A stretch of 64,000 nt of DNA from Paraburkholderia sp. BCC1884 (GTDB lineage: Bacteria; Pseudomonadota; Gammaproteobacteria; Burkholderiales; Burkholderiaceae): NCBI RefSeq assembly GCF_900996225.1, contig NZ_CAAJGL010000123.1, positions 330,612 through 394,611 of the forward strand. Reading direction: 5' to 3'. Both the position numbers and the translations under genes were made by a program. Below the pieces are notes generated by a model, which was not told where the DNA came from, did no database searches, and saw only the letters and a program-made list of their open reading frames with translations. Positions 37,759 to 47,471 of this stretch are shown here, in pieces (the stretch's first letter is position 1; every line of letters begins with the position of its first letter).

Positions 37759-37965
37759 GACAACCTCCAATTTGGCGGGAAATCCGCATGCTTGCGGCAC
37801 AAGATTGGCTGGGAGCGACCCCGTCGCCGAAGCGCAAGCGTTTGATGAGCGGCCCGGGAGTGGGCCCTGGCCGGGACGTGGCGGCCTGTCAGGCAGAGCG
37901 CCCACTTGGGTCTCGTCGCCGGTCAATGGTGGGCCATGGGCAGCCCACCGTAGCCGTCGTTTCGA

Positions 37966-38505
37966 TCAGACTGAAAGTACTGGCGCAGCCGGAAAATCTA
38001 CGGGAACCAGCGTGGTACCGTGCAGATAGTTGGTCACGGTTTTGTCGCCAATGATGACGATGACGTCGACAAGATTCGCTTTGTCCCAGCCGGCGGCAAA
38101 AAACGCGTCTACTAACGCGGGGTCGGCATGGCCGCGGTTAGAGACGATGTTGTGTGTCAGCCGAGCCAGCGCATCCAGTTTCGCGTCGAAGCTCGCTGTA
38201 CCGGCGCGGACTTCGAGGACTTGTTCATCCGTGAGCCCAGTCATTTTTCCGATGACCGTATGCGCCGCGAGACAGTAGTCACATGCATTGACCTGACTGA
38301 CTACGAGGTTCACAACTTCGCGAGCCTTGCCCACGATCGAGCTCTTTCCGTTCTGAAATGCCAGGTAGTTACCGAGCGCATGTTCCGAATGGGCGAGCGT
38401 CGCATACAGGTTCGGCACCATGCCGAGACCACTCTTTAGCTTGTCGAATATGGCCTGGTTGGCCGGGGAAACATCTTCACGTGTGGGGACATTGATGGTT
38501 GTCAT
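37966..38505 (-). CDS. Carboxymuconolactone decarboxylase/AhpD-like protein
   Basis: A 179-residue all-helical CMD protein with the redox motif NACDYCLAAH (CxxC, His) intact. That is the hallmark of AhpD-like peroxidase-type members rather than true decarboxylases. The ATG at 38505 is preferred over 38511 because AAAGGAG then lies 8 bases upstream. It sits in a leftward run with the DUF417 and alpha/beta hydrolase genes. Confidence 0.9.
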   Translation of the reverse strand: MTTINVPTREDVSPANQAIFDKLKSGLGMVPNLYATLAHSEHALGNYLAFQNGKSSIVGKAREVVNLVVSQVNACDYCLAAHTVIGKMTGLTDEQVLEVRAGTASFDAKLDALARLTHNIVSNRGHADPALVDAFFAAGWDKANLVDVIVIIGDKTVTNYLHGTTLVPVDFPAAPVLSV

Positions 38506-38593
38506 GGTCATACTCCTTTTGTTTCGGTGGAAAAAATTGAAAGTCTGTTCGAGCGTTGCGAGACGAACCGTGCCGCATAGCCCCAATCATTGG

Positions 38594-39100
38594 TCAACGT
38601 GCCTTCGAAAACAGGTTGGGTAAGGACGTCACGAGAAGGCTGAGCGAGGCCGCGAGAAGCACCAGATCCTTGAGCAGGAACTGACCAGGCAGCGCGGAAA
38701 TCGCAGGAAAACCGCCGGCGGTTGCCTCGGCTACGCCGGGAGTCGTGATAAAGAAAGTCAACGTAATCAGGTATGTCATGACCGACATCGCCGCGCCGAG
38801 TGCTGAGAGCACGGGAACGAACGCGCCGGCTGCAAGTGCGACCGCGGTGGACAACTCCAGCGTGCCGATCACATCGCTTGCACCCTGGATGCCGAATACC
38901 GCGTGCAGCCAACTCATGATCGGGCTGTTAGCGATGAAAGGAGCGATGCCATGCGCCTCATAACCTGTAAACTTCATGCCGCCAAACCACAGGAACACGA
39001 TAACGAGGGACCATCGCAGGAGGGCCTGGGAGGCATAAACTCCCGAGGATTTTTCGGCGACTGCAAACTCCGATGATGTTGATTGATTGGTCGATGCCAT
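38594..39100 (-). CDS. DUF417 membrane protein (YkgB/RclC-like)
   Basis: A 168-residue protein with four hydrophobic helices (LVIVFLWFGGMKFTGYEAHGI first, then PIMSWLHAVFGIQ). These are diagnostic for the DUF417/YkgB family, to which the reactive-chlorine protein RclC belongs. The start is set at the ATG at 39100 (MASTNQSTSS). It lies between the CMD and hydrolase genes in the same direction. The function is unproven. Confidence 0.88.
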   Translation of the reverse strand: MASTNQSTSSEFAVAEKSSGVYASQALLRWSLVIVFLWFGGMKFTGYEAHGIAPFIANSPIMSWLHAVFGIQGASDVIGTLELSTAVALAAGAFVPVLSALGAAMSVMTYLITLTFFITTPGVAEATAGGFPAISALPGQFLLKDLVLLAASLSLLVTSLPNLFSKAR

Positions 39101-39172
39101 GATGAAACTCCGTATGAGAAGGAAATCAGGAAAATGGCCTTGCGATCGCATAGCATGAATCGAAGGTCGTGC

Positions 39173-40036
39173 TTAAGCGATAAAGCGTGATTTGATTTCT
39201 GCGGCAACCTGGGCTGAGTTTTCGTCGAGAACAAAATGCCCGGCATCGAGCCAAACAAGCTTCGCGTCTGGCAGATCACCCAGATAAGCTCTCGCGCCTG
39301 GTGGAATAAAGAACGGGTCGTTCTTTCCCCAAACGATCAACGTTTTCGGGTTGTGATCACGGAACGCCTGCTGCCAGGTCGGGTAGAGACCAATGTTCGA
39401 CTGGTAGTCTTCGAGAAGATCGACCTGATATTCCTGCACGCCAGGACGATCGAGCAGCGCCTGGTCCAATACCCAGTTATCCGGATTGATCGCATCAGGG
39501 TCTTTCACACCCACCAGCCATTGATAACGAGTGCCTTCAAGGCTGACGAAATCGCGCGCTGGCTTTTCAGTCTCGGCAGTGCGCTTCTCCCATAAGGGCA
39601 GCAGGACCTTCTTCGGTGCGTCGCCTACGCCTTCGATGTATGCGTTGGCGTTCTGGATGATGAAGCCGGTTACGCGTTCCGGGCGTTGCGTGAAGAGACG
39701 AAAGCCCACGGGACCGCCGTAGTCCTGCATGTAGAGAATGTATGAGTCGAGTTCGAGCGCATCGATCAACCCGGAGACGTGTGCGGCAAGATTGTCGAAC
39801 GTATAGCTGAATTCGTTGCGCAAGGGCGCGTCCGAATGGCCGAAACCGATGTAGTCCGGCGCAATCAGATGAAACCGGTCTGCCAGCGCCGGCATAAGGT
39901 CACGGTACATCTGGCTGCTGGTCGGCAGGCCGTGCAAAAGGAGGATCGTCGGCGACTTCCGGTCACCCGCCTCCCGATAGAAAACCTTCCGACCGTTCAC
40001 TTCTACCGTGCAATGGTAAGTGCGTGTATTCATCAT
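39173..40036 (-). CDS. Alpha/beta hydrolase, haloalkane dehalogenase/epoxide hydrolase-like
   Basis: A 287-residue hydrolase with oxyanion LLHGLPTSS, nucleophile Asp in MQDYGGPVG (near 107), WGKNDPFF strand with acid, and AGHFVLDE with base His. It resembles the N-terminal half of the fused protein encoded downstream. Two tandem ATGs (40036, 40033) exist and GGAG favours the second. It is divergent from a LysR regulator, which probably controls the whole leftward group. Confidence 0.9.
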   Translation of the reverse strand: MMNTRTYHCTVEVNGRKVFYREAGDRKSPTILLLHGLPTSSQMYRDLMPALADRFHLIAPDYIGFGHSDAPLRNEFSYTFDNLAAHVSGLIDALELDSYILYMQDYGGPVGFRLFTQRPERVTGFIIQNANAYIEGVGDAPKKVLLPLWEKRTAETEKPARDFVSLEGTRYQWLVGVKDPDAINPDNWVLDQALLDRPGVQEYQVDLLEDYQSNIGLYPTWQQAFRDHNPKTLIVWGKNDPFFIPPGARAYLGDLPDAKLVWLDAGHFVLDENSAQVAAEIKSRFIA

Positions 40037-40166
40037 TGGCTCCGGGGCGCAAAGTCCCTTTCAGGTTTGGACCGCTGTGTTGACGGCGTGAAAGCATTCT
40101 GGGCATTCCGGGAAACCGGCGATAGACGTTAAAATGGAGAATCGACCTCTCGTTTTCTGGAAGGCC

Positions 40167-41072
40167 ATGAACCAACTCGACGCGATGGCGGTGTTTCTCG
40201 CCGCAGTGGAAATGGGCAGTTTTTCAAAGGCGAGCCAGAAGCTGGGGGTCCCGCTCGCCACGGTCAGCCGGAAAATGGGCGATCTGGAGACGCACTTGCG
40301 GGGAACACTGTTGGTCCGCTCAGCGAAAGGCCTCGAATTGACTCCTGCTGGCCGGTCTTACGCTGCGTCAGCGAAAGCCATCCTCGAGCAGGTAGCGGAG
40401 GCGGAGCGAACTGCTGCGGGAGAGTACGCAGAACCGAAGGGTGACCTGGTCGTGACGGCGCCGATCATGTTCGGCAGGCTGCACGTGCTGCCGGTTGTAA
40501 CGCGCTTTCTCAATTCGTTTCCGGAAGTCTCGGTGGGCCTGGTTCTAACCGATCGGGTTACCCATTTTCTGGACGATCAGGTCGACGTGGCGCTACGGGT
40601 CGGGGATCTTCCGGACAGCAACCTGGTGGCGGTGGGATTGGGATCGATCAGGCGCGTTGTGTGCGGCAGTCCGGAATATCTCGACACTCGAGGGGAGCCC
40701 GCCGCACCGGACGACCTCGCACTTCATAGCGTCATTTCGTTCGAAAGCATATCGGCGTCGGTGCGATGGGGCTTCTGGTCTGATGGCGAGGAGATCAACA
40801 CTCCAATACGGACGCGATTGAGCGTTAATACCATTGATGCCGCAATCGACGCGGGGCTCTCGGGCGCCGGTTTGGTTCGGGCGATGTCCTATCAGGTGGT
40901 TGAGTACGTACGCCAGCAGCGGTTGCGCGTCGTCATGGAGAGATTTGAGCCCAAACCGCGTCCAGTTCACCTCGTCTATGATAGGCAACGCAGATTGCCC
41001 CTAAAATTGCGCACATTCGTCGACTTCGTGGTTCCACGCTTGCGAGAACGCGTAACGGAGGCAAGGCTTTGA
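40167..41072 (+). CDS. LysR-family regulator of the hydrolase/CMD cluster
   Basis: A 301-residue LysR protein from the ATG at 40167 (GGAAGG upstream), winged helix MNQLDAMAVFLAAVEMGSFSKA, with recognition helix PLATVSRKMGDLE. The effector domain resembles the DsdC/CrgA-like subgroup (LVVTAPIMFGRLHVLP). It is divergent from the alpha/beta hydrolase gene. Confidence 0.92.
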   Translation: MNQLDAMAVFLAAVEMGSFSKASQKLGVPLATVSRKMGDLETHLRGTLLVRSAKGLELTPAGRSYAASAKAILEQVAEAERTAAGEYAEPKGDLVVTAPIMFGRLHVLPVVTRFLNSFPEVSVGLVLTDRVTHFLDDQVDVALRVGDLPDSNLVAVGLGSIRRVVCGSPEYLDTRGEPAAPDDLALHSVISFESISASVRWGFWSDGEEINTPIRTRLSVNTIDAAIDAGLSGAGLVRAMSYQVVEYVRQQRLRVVMERFEPKPRPVHLVYDRQRRLPLKLRTFVDFVVPRLRERVTEARL

Positions 41073-41673
41073 GAAATCGACAGCTACCGGTCTAGCATCT
41101 CCGACTTTTGGCCATACCGCAGATGCTTGAGTGTGACGATCATGAGCTTGAGATTTTCGAGAGCATCTCGTATGTTGGCGTGTCTTCTGCAGGGATGTCC
41201 TGCAACTAGAATCGCTCGCCGCGTCGTTCTGAAACCACGCGCCAATCCAGGATCGCTCCAGCAGGGAAAATACGTCGGCTGCCAGACACGCTCGAACTTT
41301 CGTCAAACGGTCTGCTGCTGATGTCATGTCATGCCATGTCAGATTAAATTGCGGGTACAGATCCGCAACTTCGCGAGTTCGTCCAAGCCGCCAGGTACAT
41401 TAAGAGGATGTGAAAGCGACTCGCAGCCGTCTTCTCGCACGACCTTTTGCTTACGTTTCACATCCCATACGCCCGGATATGCCTCCGGCGTGCATCGCAT
41501 GCTGCCGTCAGCGCTCAGGTAGCGCCTGTCAGCAGAAATTCGACCAGGCCTCGAATCAAGGTAAGTGAATGACTCCTTGAGCACGCGCGACATGCTCTTC
41601 GTCGCGCTATACATTCCGCGAGAATCGGCGACGGGCTGCCTGCTTCCGAGCTTCGCAACCAGTGCAGTGCAGG
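41073..41673. other. 601-base region between LysR and carbonic anhydrase genes
   Basis: A 112-codon minus-strand frame (41339-41677) starting with TTG overlaps the carbonic anhydrase stop, but it has no recognisable motif or Shine-Dalgarno. No hairpin terminator, repeat or RNA gene is evident. Both flanking genes end toward this region. Confidence 0.35.
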
Positions 41674-42234
41674 TCAATTCGAATGACCCTGATCCGGTTC
41701 AGGCCGCAGCACTGTAGGCGGGACGACTGTCTCTACGAGGCCGGTCTTTACGTCATAGACGACACCCGTCACCGTGAACGCACCCGGCAGATTCGGGTTG
41801 GCTTTGAGTGCCGCCACATCGATCGCGACCGCCTTGTACGGATCGGTAATCGCGAGATCGTCTAGCTTATCGTCGGCGACGCCCATGTACTTCGACAGTA
41901 ACTTCGGCGCGTGATGGTAGCAACCGTTGATCCCACAATCGGTATGCTGAAGCACGACCAGGTTCCAGCCAGCGCCGACTGCTTCGCCAGCCGCTCGCGA
42001 TACCGTCCCGAGGATCGCCATCGTTTCGAGCAGCGCCGGATTCACACGTCCCCCGACGTTGCGGATGATGGCTGTTTCGCCGGGCTCCAGCTTCAATATG
42101 TCCATCGGATCGACGCGAGGATCGACGCAACCGATGATCATCGTGCGGCGTGACGGCAACATTTTCAGATCGATGTTAAAGCCAGTTTTTGCGAATTCGG
42201 CATTGCGGCTGGCTAGCGTTTCGAGAAAGTCCAT
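41674..42234 (-). CDS. Beta-class carbonic anhydrase
   Basis: A 186-residue protein from the ATG at 42234 with the complete zinc set C36, D38, R40 (IIGCVDPR) and H97, C100 (LQHTDCGINGC). This is the beta-carbonic-anhydrase active site for CO2/bicarbonate interconversion. The upstream in-frame extension is Arg/Cys-rich and unrelated. The gene reads leftward behind the SDR gene with a 40-base gap, so it may share its transcript. Confidence 0.93.
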   Translation of the reverse strand: MDFLETLASRNAEFAKTGFNIDLKMLPSRRTMIIGCVDPRVDPMDILKLEPGETAIIRNVGGRVNPALLETMAILGTVSRAAGEAVGAGWNLVVLQHTDCGINGCYHHAPKLLSKYMGVADDKLDDLAITDPYKAVAIDVAALKANPNLPGAFTVTGVVYDVKTGLVETVVPPTVLRPEPDQGHSN

Positions 42235-42274
42235 GATTACCTCTATGGTTGAACGTAAGAAAACAGGAAATGGG

Positions 42275-43021
42275 TCAGGTGCGTTGCGGCAGCCGAGTGG
42301 ACATCTTCGCCTGCAGACCATTCGGGTCTGCGGTGAACGCCGCGTGAATGGCGCGGGTTTGATCGCCAGCGACGATTTCGTCGTTAACCCCAGCCTCGAT
42401 TGCATCCAGTGCTTCAGTGACGACCTCTTGCGGCGTCATGCGCGGCTCGGGCAGCTTCGCGCCCATTTCGGTATCCGTCTGAACCGCGAGTACCCCGACC
42501 ACCTGCGTGCCCTGTGCGCCCAGTTCGGCGCGCACACTGCGCGTGAGAGAAAGCGCCGCAGCCTTGGACGCCGAGTAGGTTGCCGCGACCGGAAGGCTGA
42601 TCAGCGAAAGCATCGACAGCATGTTGATCAACGCACCACCGCCTGTCCTGGCAAGTACCGGGGCGAACACACGGGTCACCGCCAGTGTGCCGAAATAATT
42701 GACGTCCATTTCACGGCGTGCATTGTCGGTGTCGGACGCGGAGATGGCGCCTTCGAACGCGGCGTAGCCCGCGTTGTTGATCAGCAGCGTCACGTCCGAT
42801 GCAATCACCGCGGCAGCGGCGACCTGATCGGGGTCGGTAACGTCGAGCGGCATAGGAACGAGGCGGCGGTCGGCGTCCTTGAGAAGCTCTCTGAGCGAAG
42901 CGGTGTCGCGTGCCGCGACGTAGACTTTCGAAGCGCCACGCTTGAGCAGTTCTTCGACGAATACGCGTCCTATGCCGCGGTTTGCGCCAGTGACGAGTGC
43001 GACGGATTGAGCCAGTTTCAT
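42275..43021 (-). CDS. SDR family oxidoreductase
   Basis: A 248-residue classical short-chain dehydrogenase: cofactor motif TGANRGIG (11-18), NNAG (about 86-89), catalytic Ser in LSMLSL and Tyr-x3-Lys as YSASK (about 149-153). The TGxxxGIG Arg-containing variant suggests NADP(H). It is part of the leftward cluster between the carbonic anhydrase and the NmrA-like gene. The substrate is unknown. Confidence 0.92.
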   Translation of the reverse strand: MKLAQSVALVTGANRGIGRVFVEELLKRGASKVYVAARDTASLRELLKDADRRLVPMPLDVTDPDQVAAAAVIASDVTLLINNAGYAAFEGAISASDTDNARREMDVNYFGTLAVTRVFAPVLARTGGGALINMLSMLSLISLPVAATYSASKAAALSLTRSVRAELGAQGTQVVGVLAVQTDTEMGAKLPEPRMTPQEVVTEALDAIEAGVNDEIVAGDQTRAIHAAFTADPNGLQAKMSTRLPQRT

Positions 43022-43097
43022 GATGATGTCCTTCGGAGATTCGATAAGAGGTCAGCGCGGTTCCAGTGCTTTGCGAGCCAGCCAGAACTCGCGAACG

Positions 43098-43976
43098 TCA
43101 TGCGCCGTTCAGCTTGTTGGCGTGGAGGCGGGCAAATTCGCCGACAGTCATCGAACGACGGCCGGTCAGCTTTTCGACGTTGTTATCGGAGCCGGACATA
43201 CGGCCCTGCTGGTAGTCGGCCATTGCGCCGCCGAGGTGCTGAACGATGTACGGCGGCACGCCCATTGCCTCGATCGAGTGGCAGTATTCGTCGATCGGCA
43301 GATCCTGGAAGACAATCTTGCGGCCGAGCGCTTCCGACAATTCGGCTGCCATTTGCTCGTGGTCCATTTCGACCGGACCTGAAAGAGGGATCGTCGTGCC
43401 AATATGCGCTTCCGGGTTCTTCAGCAATGCAGCGATGGCGCGGCCCTGATCGTCTGCGGCGATCGGCGAGTGACGGCCCTTGCCGACCGGCATGCGCAAA
43501 ATGCCTTGCTGCAGATACGGCAGTTGCCACGGATAAAGCAGCCATTCCAGAAAGTAAGTAGGGCGAAGGTGAATGACATCCAGGCCAGACCAGTTAAGAA
43601 CTTCCTCAGCAATGTACGTGTCGCGGCAGGAATCGCTGCTGGACTCGCGGTTGGCCGAACGCTGCGACAGGTTGATAACCGTCTTCACGCCGGTCTCTTT
43701 CGCGGCTTGCGCGAAGTTCACCGTTGCGTTGATCAGGCCGGGTTGAACCGGCCATACCAGGTATGCGGCGTCTACGTCCTTCATGGCATCGCGGATGGTG
43801 TTGATTTCAAGCAGATCGCCGACAACCACCTCGGCGCCCAGCGCTTCGAGAGCTTCTGAGCGGGCATCATGGCGACGCACCATTGCGCGTACGTCGAGAC
43901 CGAGTGCGATCGACTCGCGAACCGCGGCACGACCCGTATCGCCGGTGGCGCCAGTAACTAACACTTTCTTTGACAT
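43098..43976 (-). CDS. NmrA-like NAD(P)-binding protein
   Basis: A 292-residue atypical SDR with an N-terminal VLVTGATGDTGR motif. No classical YxxxK catalytic pair was confirmed; the body has HLRPTYFLEWLLY and IPLSGPVEMDHEQMA, as in NmrA/HSCARG redox sensors and related reductases. It is a paralogue of the protein at 45528-46412. A LysR gene diverges from it, which suggests one regulatory unit. Confidence 0.9.
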   Translation of the reverse strand: MSKKVLVTGATGDTGRAAVRESIALGLDVRAMVRRHDARSEALEALGAEVVVGDLLEINTIRDAMKDVDAAYLVWPVQPGLINATVNFAQAAKETGVKTVINLSQRSANRESSSDSCRDTYIAEEVLNWSGLDVIHLRPTYFLEWLLYPWQLPYLQQGILRMPVGKGRHSPIAADDQGRAIAALLKNPEAHIGTTIPLSGPVEMDHEQMAAELSEALGRKIVFQDLPIDEYCHSIEAMGVPPYIVQHLGGAMADYQQGRMSGSDNNVEKLTGRRSMTVGEFARLHANKLNGA

Positions 43977-44424
43977 GATTTTCTATTCCTTAATAAATGA
44001 ACCGGGACGGTTCAGAGATAATTCCGTTGTGATCTGTATAAAAAGGTGTGCTGGAAAGACCACTTCGGCGAATCGAAGCTGGAAATCAGCCGCGCTTTCG
44101 TTGTCGCTAATATCGTCTGTGGCGGGGTTGGGCGGTAGCCCTCGTTTCAATCTATGACTTATCACAGGACAGCATGGACGGCGGCGAGCGACATTCGTCA
44201 GACGGTTGCGGGTATCCGGCCATGCTGAACCGGATCAACGCGTTGACATGCTCGAAGGCGGATTCATGCCGCTTGTACGACGTGGCGGGGCCACGTCTGC
44301 ATGTGGCGTGGCGGCGCTACCTCAGTAACCCGTGAGTTCGGCTAACATTTATGCTGCCTGAGCATGGAAGATGAACGGCGCACCGCTCATTGAGGTGGTT
44401 TGCCGCTTGGAACAGGAGGAGCGC

Positions 44425-45333
44425 TTGAAAGACGTCCAGACATTCAGGCTTTACACTCGCGTCGCACGGCTGGGGAGCTTTTCGGCGGCTGCGCGGGAAA
44501 GCGGGCTAGCGCAATCGCAAGTTTCAAGGATGATCGCCGAACTCGAAGCGGGGCTCGGTGCCCGCCTGCTCACGCGGACGACGCGCGCGGTCGTCCCAAC
44601 GGAAGCGGGGCTGGAGTTTCTTGCCCGCATGGAGCCGATACTGGCGGCAATCGACGACGCGGAAAACAGTGTCCGCGAAACGGGAGAACTGCGCGGCGTG
44701 TTGCGCCTCGCCATGCCTTCGACGATGGCCATTCGCGTGATCATGCCGCGCCTTACCGCCTTCACCGAACTGCACCCGCTGCTCAGGCTCGACATCATGC
44801 TCGACGACCGCTGGCAGGACATGGTCCGCGAAGCGGTGGACGTCGGCATCCGTGTGGGCAGTCTGCCGGACTCTACGGGCACCGCGAGGTTAATTGGGAA
44901 AATGCATCGTGTGGTCGTGGCTTCGCCGGTCTATCTGGCCCGGTACGGCACACCGGCGTTGCCGGAGGAACTTGCAGCGCATCGCGTCGTCGGCGGACCA
45001 GCGGGCGCGCACGTGACGTCATGGCAATTCGAGCGAGATGGCCTGACTACGTCGATCGATCTGCAATCGCATGTTTCGACTAACGACACGGCGGGCGCGC
45101 TTGCAGCGGCGATAGCCGGCCTCGGGATTGTCTCGACGACTTCATGGGCCTGTCAATCGGAGCTAGAAGTTGGGGCGCTCGTCCAGTTGCTACCCGAATG
45201 GAAGATGGCTGAGCTGCCCGTGCATGCCTATTTTCCGATGGGGCGAACCACCCGTATGGCGGGCCGCGCATTTGTCGAATTCATCGCGGCTGAACTTAAG
45301 AAAGAGCCGCCTGGACGTTTTTCTTTAACGTAG
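44425..45333 (+). CDS. LysR-family regulator
   Basis: A 302-residue LysR protein. The TTG at 44425 is preferred: AGGAGGAG ends 4 bases before it and KDVQTFRLYTRVARLGSFS is the usual first helix; the in-frame ATG at 44371 has no such signal. The recognition helix is LAQSQVSRMIAELEAG. The divergent NmrA-like gene is the probable target. A strong hairpin follows the stop by about 150 bases. Confidence 0.9.
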   Translation: MKDVQTFRLYTRVARLGSFSAAARESGLAQSQVSRMIAELEAGLGARLLTRTTRAVVPTEAGLEFLARMEPILAAIDDAENSVRETGELRGVLRLAMPSTMAIRVIMPRLTAFTELHPLLRLDIMLDDRWQDMVREAVDVGIRVGSLPDSTGTARLIGKMHRVVVASPVYLARYGTPALPEELAAHRVVGGPAGAHVTSWQFERDGLTTSIDLQSHVSTNDTAGALAAAIAGLGIVSTTSWACQSELEVGALVQLLPEWKMAELPVHAYFPMGRTTRMAGRAFVEFIAAELKKEPPGRFSLT

Positions 45334-45480
45334 TGGTAATGTCCTCAATCCTGAATGCGGCACTTCCTTCGAGCCTGTTACGCAAGCTTGCTGATTGATC
45401 AGTATGGGGACAATGTCGCGCCGCTTACGCGGAAAACTCACTCGTTGGATTCAGTACTTTTTCTGTTCGTCAGTCAAATA

Positions 45481-45514
45481 AAACGGGCCGACAGCTAACC
45501 TTGTCGGCCCGTTT
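45481..45514 (-). terminator. Rho-independent terminator for the second NmrA-like gene
   Basis: A perfect 13-bp stem (AAACGGGCCGACA with its complement) and an 8-base loop lie between two convergent genes. On the minus strand the stem is followed by TTTTATTT, so it ends transcripts of the leftward gene at 45528. It may also serve the LysR gene from the other side, less efficiently. Confidence 0.9.
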
Positions 45515-45527
45515 AAGAACAGTCGGC

Positions 45528-46412
45528 TCAGACGACGGGGTAATGCAACTCGAAGGCTGCCCGGTTCTCGTTGATAAAGTCTTCGACTGTCATCAGAGGG
45601 CCGCCGATAATTTCCGCGCCGATCGTGTCTTTTCCTGAAAGTAAATTTTCTTCCTGATCGATACCCATCGCTTCGAAATGCTTGCGCATAATGGGCAGGT
45701 TCTCCAGCCCGAGGGTCTCAAGGAATGTCGAAACTGTCACGCGTTCATAGACGAGATCCAGACCGAGAACCCGACCGACTTCGGCAGCAAGTGCCTCCTG
45801 CGTATATTCGACCGGCCCGTGCAACTGGAGCGCCTTTCCGACATACGCATCGGGCTTTTCGACAAGGCCCGCAATGATCTTGGCCGTATCTTTGGCGGCA
45901 AGAGGAGCAATCACGCCATCCTTGATAAACGGCAGCATATAACGGCCATAGCGGATTTGGGAGGATATATAGAGAAGCCACTCTGCGAACATGGTGACGC
46001 GAAGATGAATGACGGGAATCCCAGACCATTCGAATACATGCTCGGAGAGCCAATGGTCCTGCGTCGACTTGCTGCGCGAATTGAAGCGCGCCTGCTTGTG
46101 AGACATGTTCACGATTAATTTGAGGTTATTTTCCTGCGCGGCCTTCGCGAAGATAACCGAAATTTCCACAAACCCCGGCTGTTCAATCGGATACGAGAAA
46201 TAGGCGCTGTCTATGTCTTTGAGGGCAAGGCGAACGTCCCGAAGGCTGCTCAGATCGCCAAACACTACCTCGACACCTTTGTCGCGCAGACGCTGTGCAC
46301 GTTCATCATCCTTCCGGACGAGCGCACGAACTTCGAATCCTTTCTTCAGCAACTCATCGACGGCCTTCCGACCCGTGTCGCCGTTTGGTCCGGTTACAAG
46401 AACTTTAGTCAT
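45528..46412 (-). CDS. NmrA-like NAD(P)-binding protein (paralogue)
   Basis: A 294-residue protein with VLVTGPNGDTGRKAVDEL at the N-terminus and the same overall layout as the 43098-43976 protein, including HLRVTMFAEWLLY and LHGPVEYTQEALA. The two share many aligned residues and probably arose by duplication. It is followed by a strong terminator and preceded by a gene-free kilobase. Confidence 0.9.
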   Translation of the reverse strand: MTKVLVTGPNGDTGRKAVDELLKKGFEVRALVRKDDERAQRLRDKGVEVVFGDLSSLRDVRLALKDIDSAYFSYPIEQPGFVEISVIFAKAAQENNLKLIVNMSHKQARFNSRSKSTQDHWLSEHVFEWSGIPVIHLRVTMFAEWLLYISSQIRYGRYMLPFIKDGVIAPLAAKDTAKIIAGLVEKPDAYVGKALQLHGPVEYTQEALAAEVGRVLGLDLVYERVTVSTFLETLGLENLPIMRKHFEAMGIDQEENLLSGKDTIGAEIIGGPLMTVEDFINENRAAFELHYPVV

Positions 46413-47471
46413 GGTTTCTTCCTTTCATTAGGTCGAATAGACCCAAATTTGCTCCGGCAGTCTGCCGGAGCTTCTTGGCCTGCATGGGCTAAACATTGAC
46501 GGGATCGACGATGAACTAGCTGTTCATGCCCTTAGGCTTACCGCCTGCGATTCCGTCGCTGATGTCTGCTTCAAGCACGTTGGAGGAAAGATAGCGGCAG
46601 GTCGTGCGGTTCGGTAGCCACGACTTCCGGATAAGATTTATGTTGCGCCAGCATATGTGGCAATACAGAAGGTGTCGCGTTGCGCATGCCGTCGACATAA
46701 AGTTTTTGCTCGCGATCGCAAGCAGGCCGGACGAGCTCCTATGAGACGGCCCCTGCAGCCAGCCTCCGAGCCGCGGTGTAACTTTGTAGCCGCGTCTTGT
46801 ATTCGAATGACCGTTGTTCTTCCCGGACCGGTCTTTGCGTTACCGTCATTGTGAACGTCCCAGTTGGGTCGGCCACGGAAATTCGGCATGGCGGTGCGCT
46901 AAGCGATTTCGGGGCCAGCCGGATTTACGGGCTCGGCCATGAGGCGCCGTTCGCCCGGCCTGTCGCTTGGACATCCAGACGACCGGTTCTTCTCAGCAAA
47001 CAGCCATTTGATCGCCGGAGGGGGGCTTGACATCGAGACTGACATACACCACGTCAGATAGAGCGTCTTCACCAGTCTGCGAGTAAATCTTTGCCGGCCT
47101 GAAAAACTGCCGGGGCGAGATGCCGGCGCAGTGATTGCCCGCGCACGTAAGCAGCCGGGTGAGGTAATAGCATGGTCTACTAAGTGGTTTTCTAGGTGGC
47201 TGACAGGTTGTTGGTCGCTTCTTGCGATTATGTGGCATGGATCAGGCAATTTTTGTCGCCATTTTAAAGCGCGCATCGTAATCCATTTACCAAACCGAAA
47301 GAATATTTGAAGAGTCATTTGATAGATACACAAATATGCAATCTGCATACTTACGTTCAGAAAAGCTTGCCTCTTACACTTACTGACGTCGAAACGCTGG
47401 TCGACTCATCTGATATTTCGTAAGATCGTGCAATCGCAGCATGACTTGATTAGCTAACAAGAAGAGGCGGT
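46413..47471. other. 1.06-kb gene-free region before vgrG
   Basis: No open frame here resembles a known protein; the longest (46899-47348, minus) is proline/serine-rich and overlaps a competing frame. The last 180 bases are markedly AT-rich and end in GAAGAGGCGG before the vgrG ATG, so they probably hold its promoter. The rest looks like decayed sequence at the edge of a mobile module. Confidence 0.4.

Noticed and set aside
41339..41677. 112-codon minus-strand frame after the carbonic anhydrase gene
   Set aside because: TTG start and no ribosome binding site; no family resemblance.
46899..47348. 149-codon minus-strand frame upstream of vgrG
   Set aside because: A competing frame over the same bases looks equally plausible, and neither has homology I recognise.
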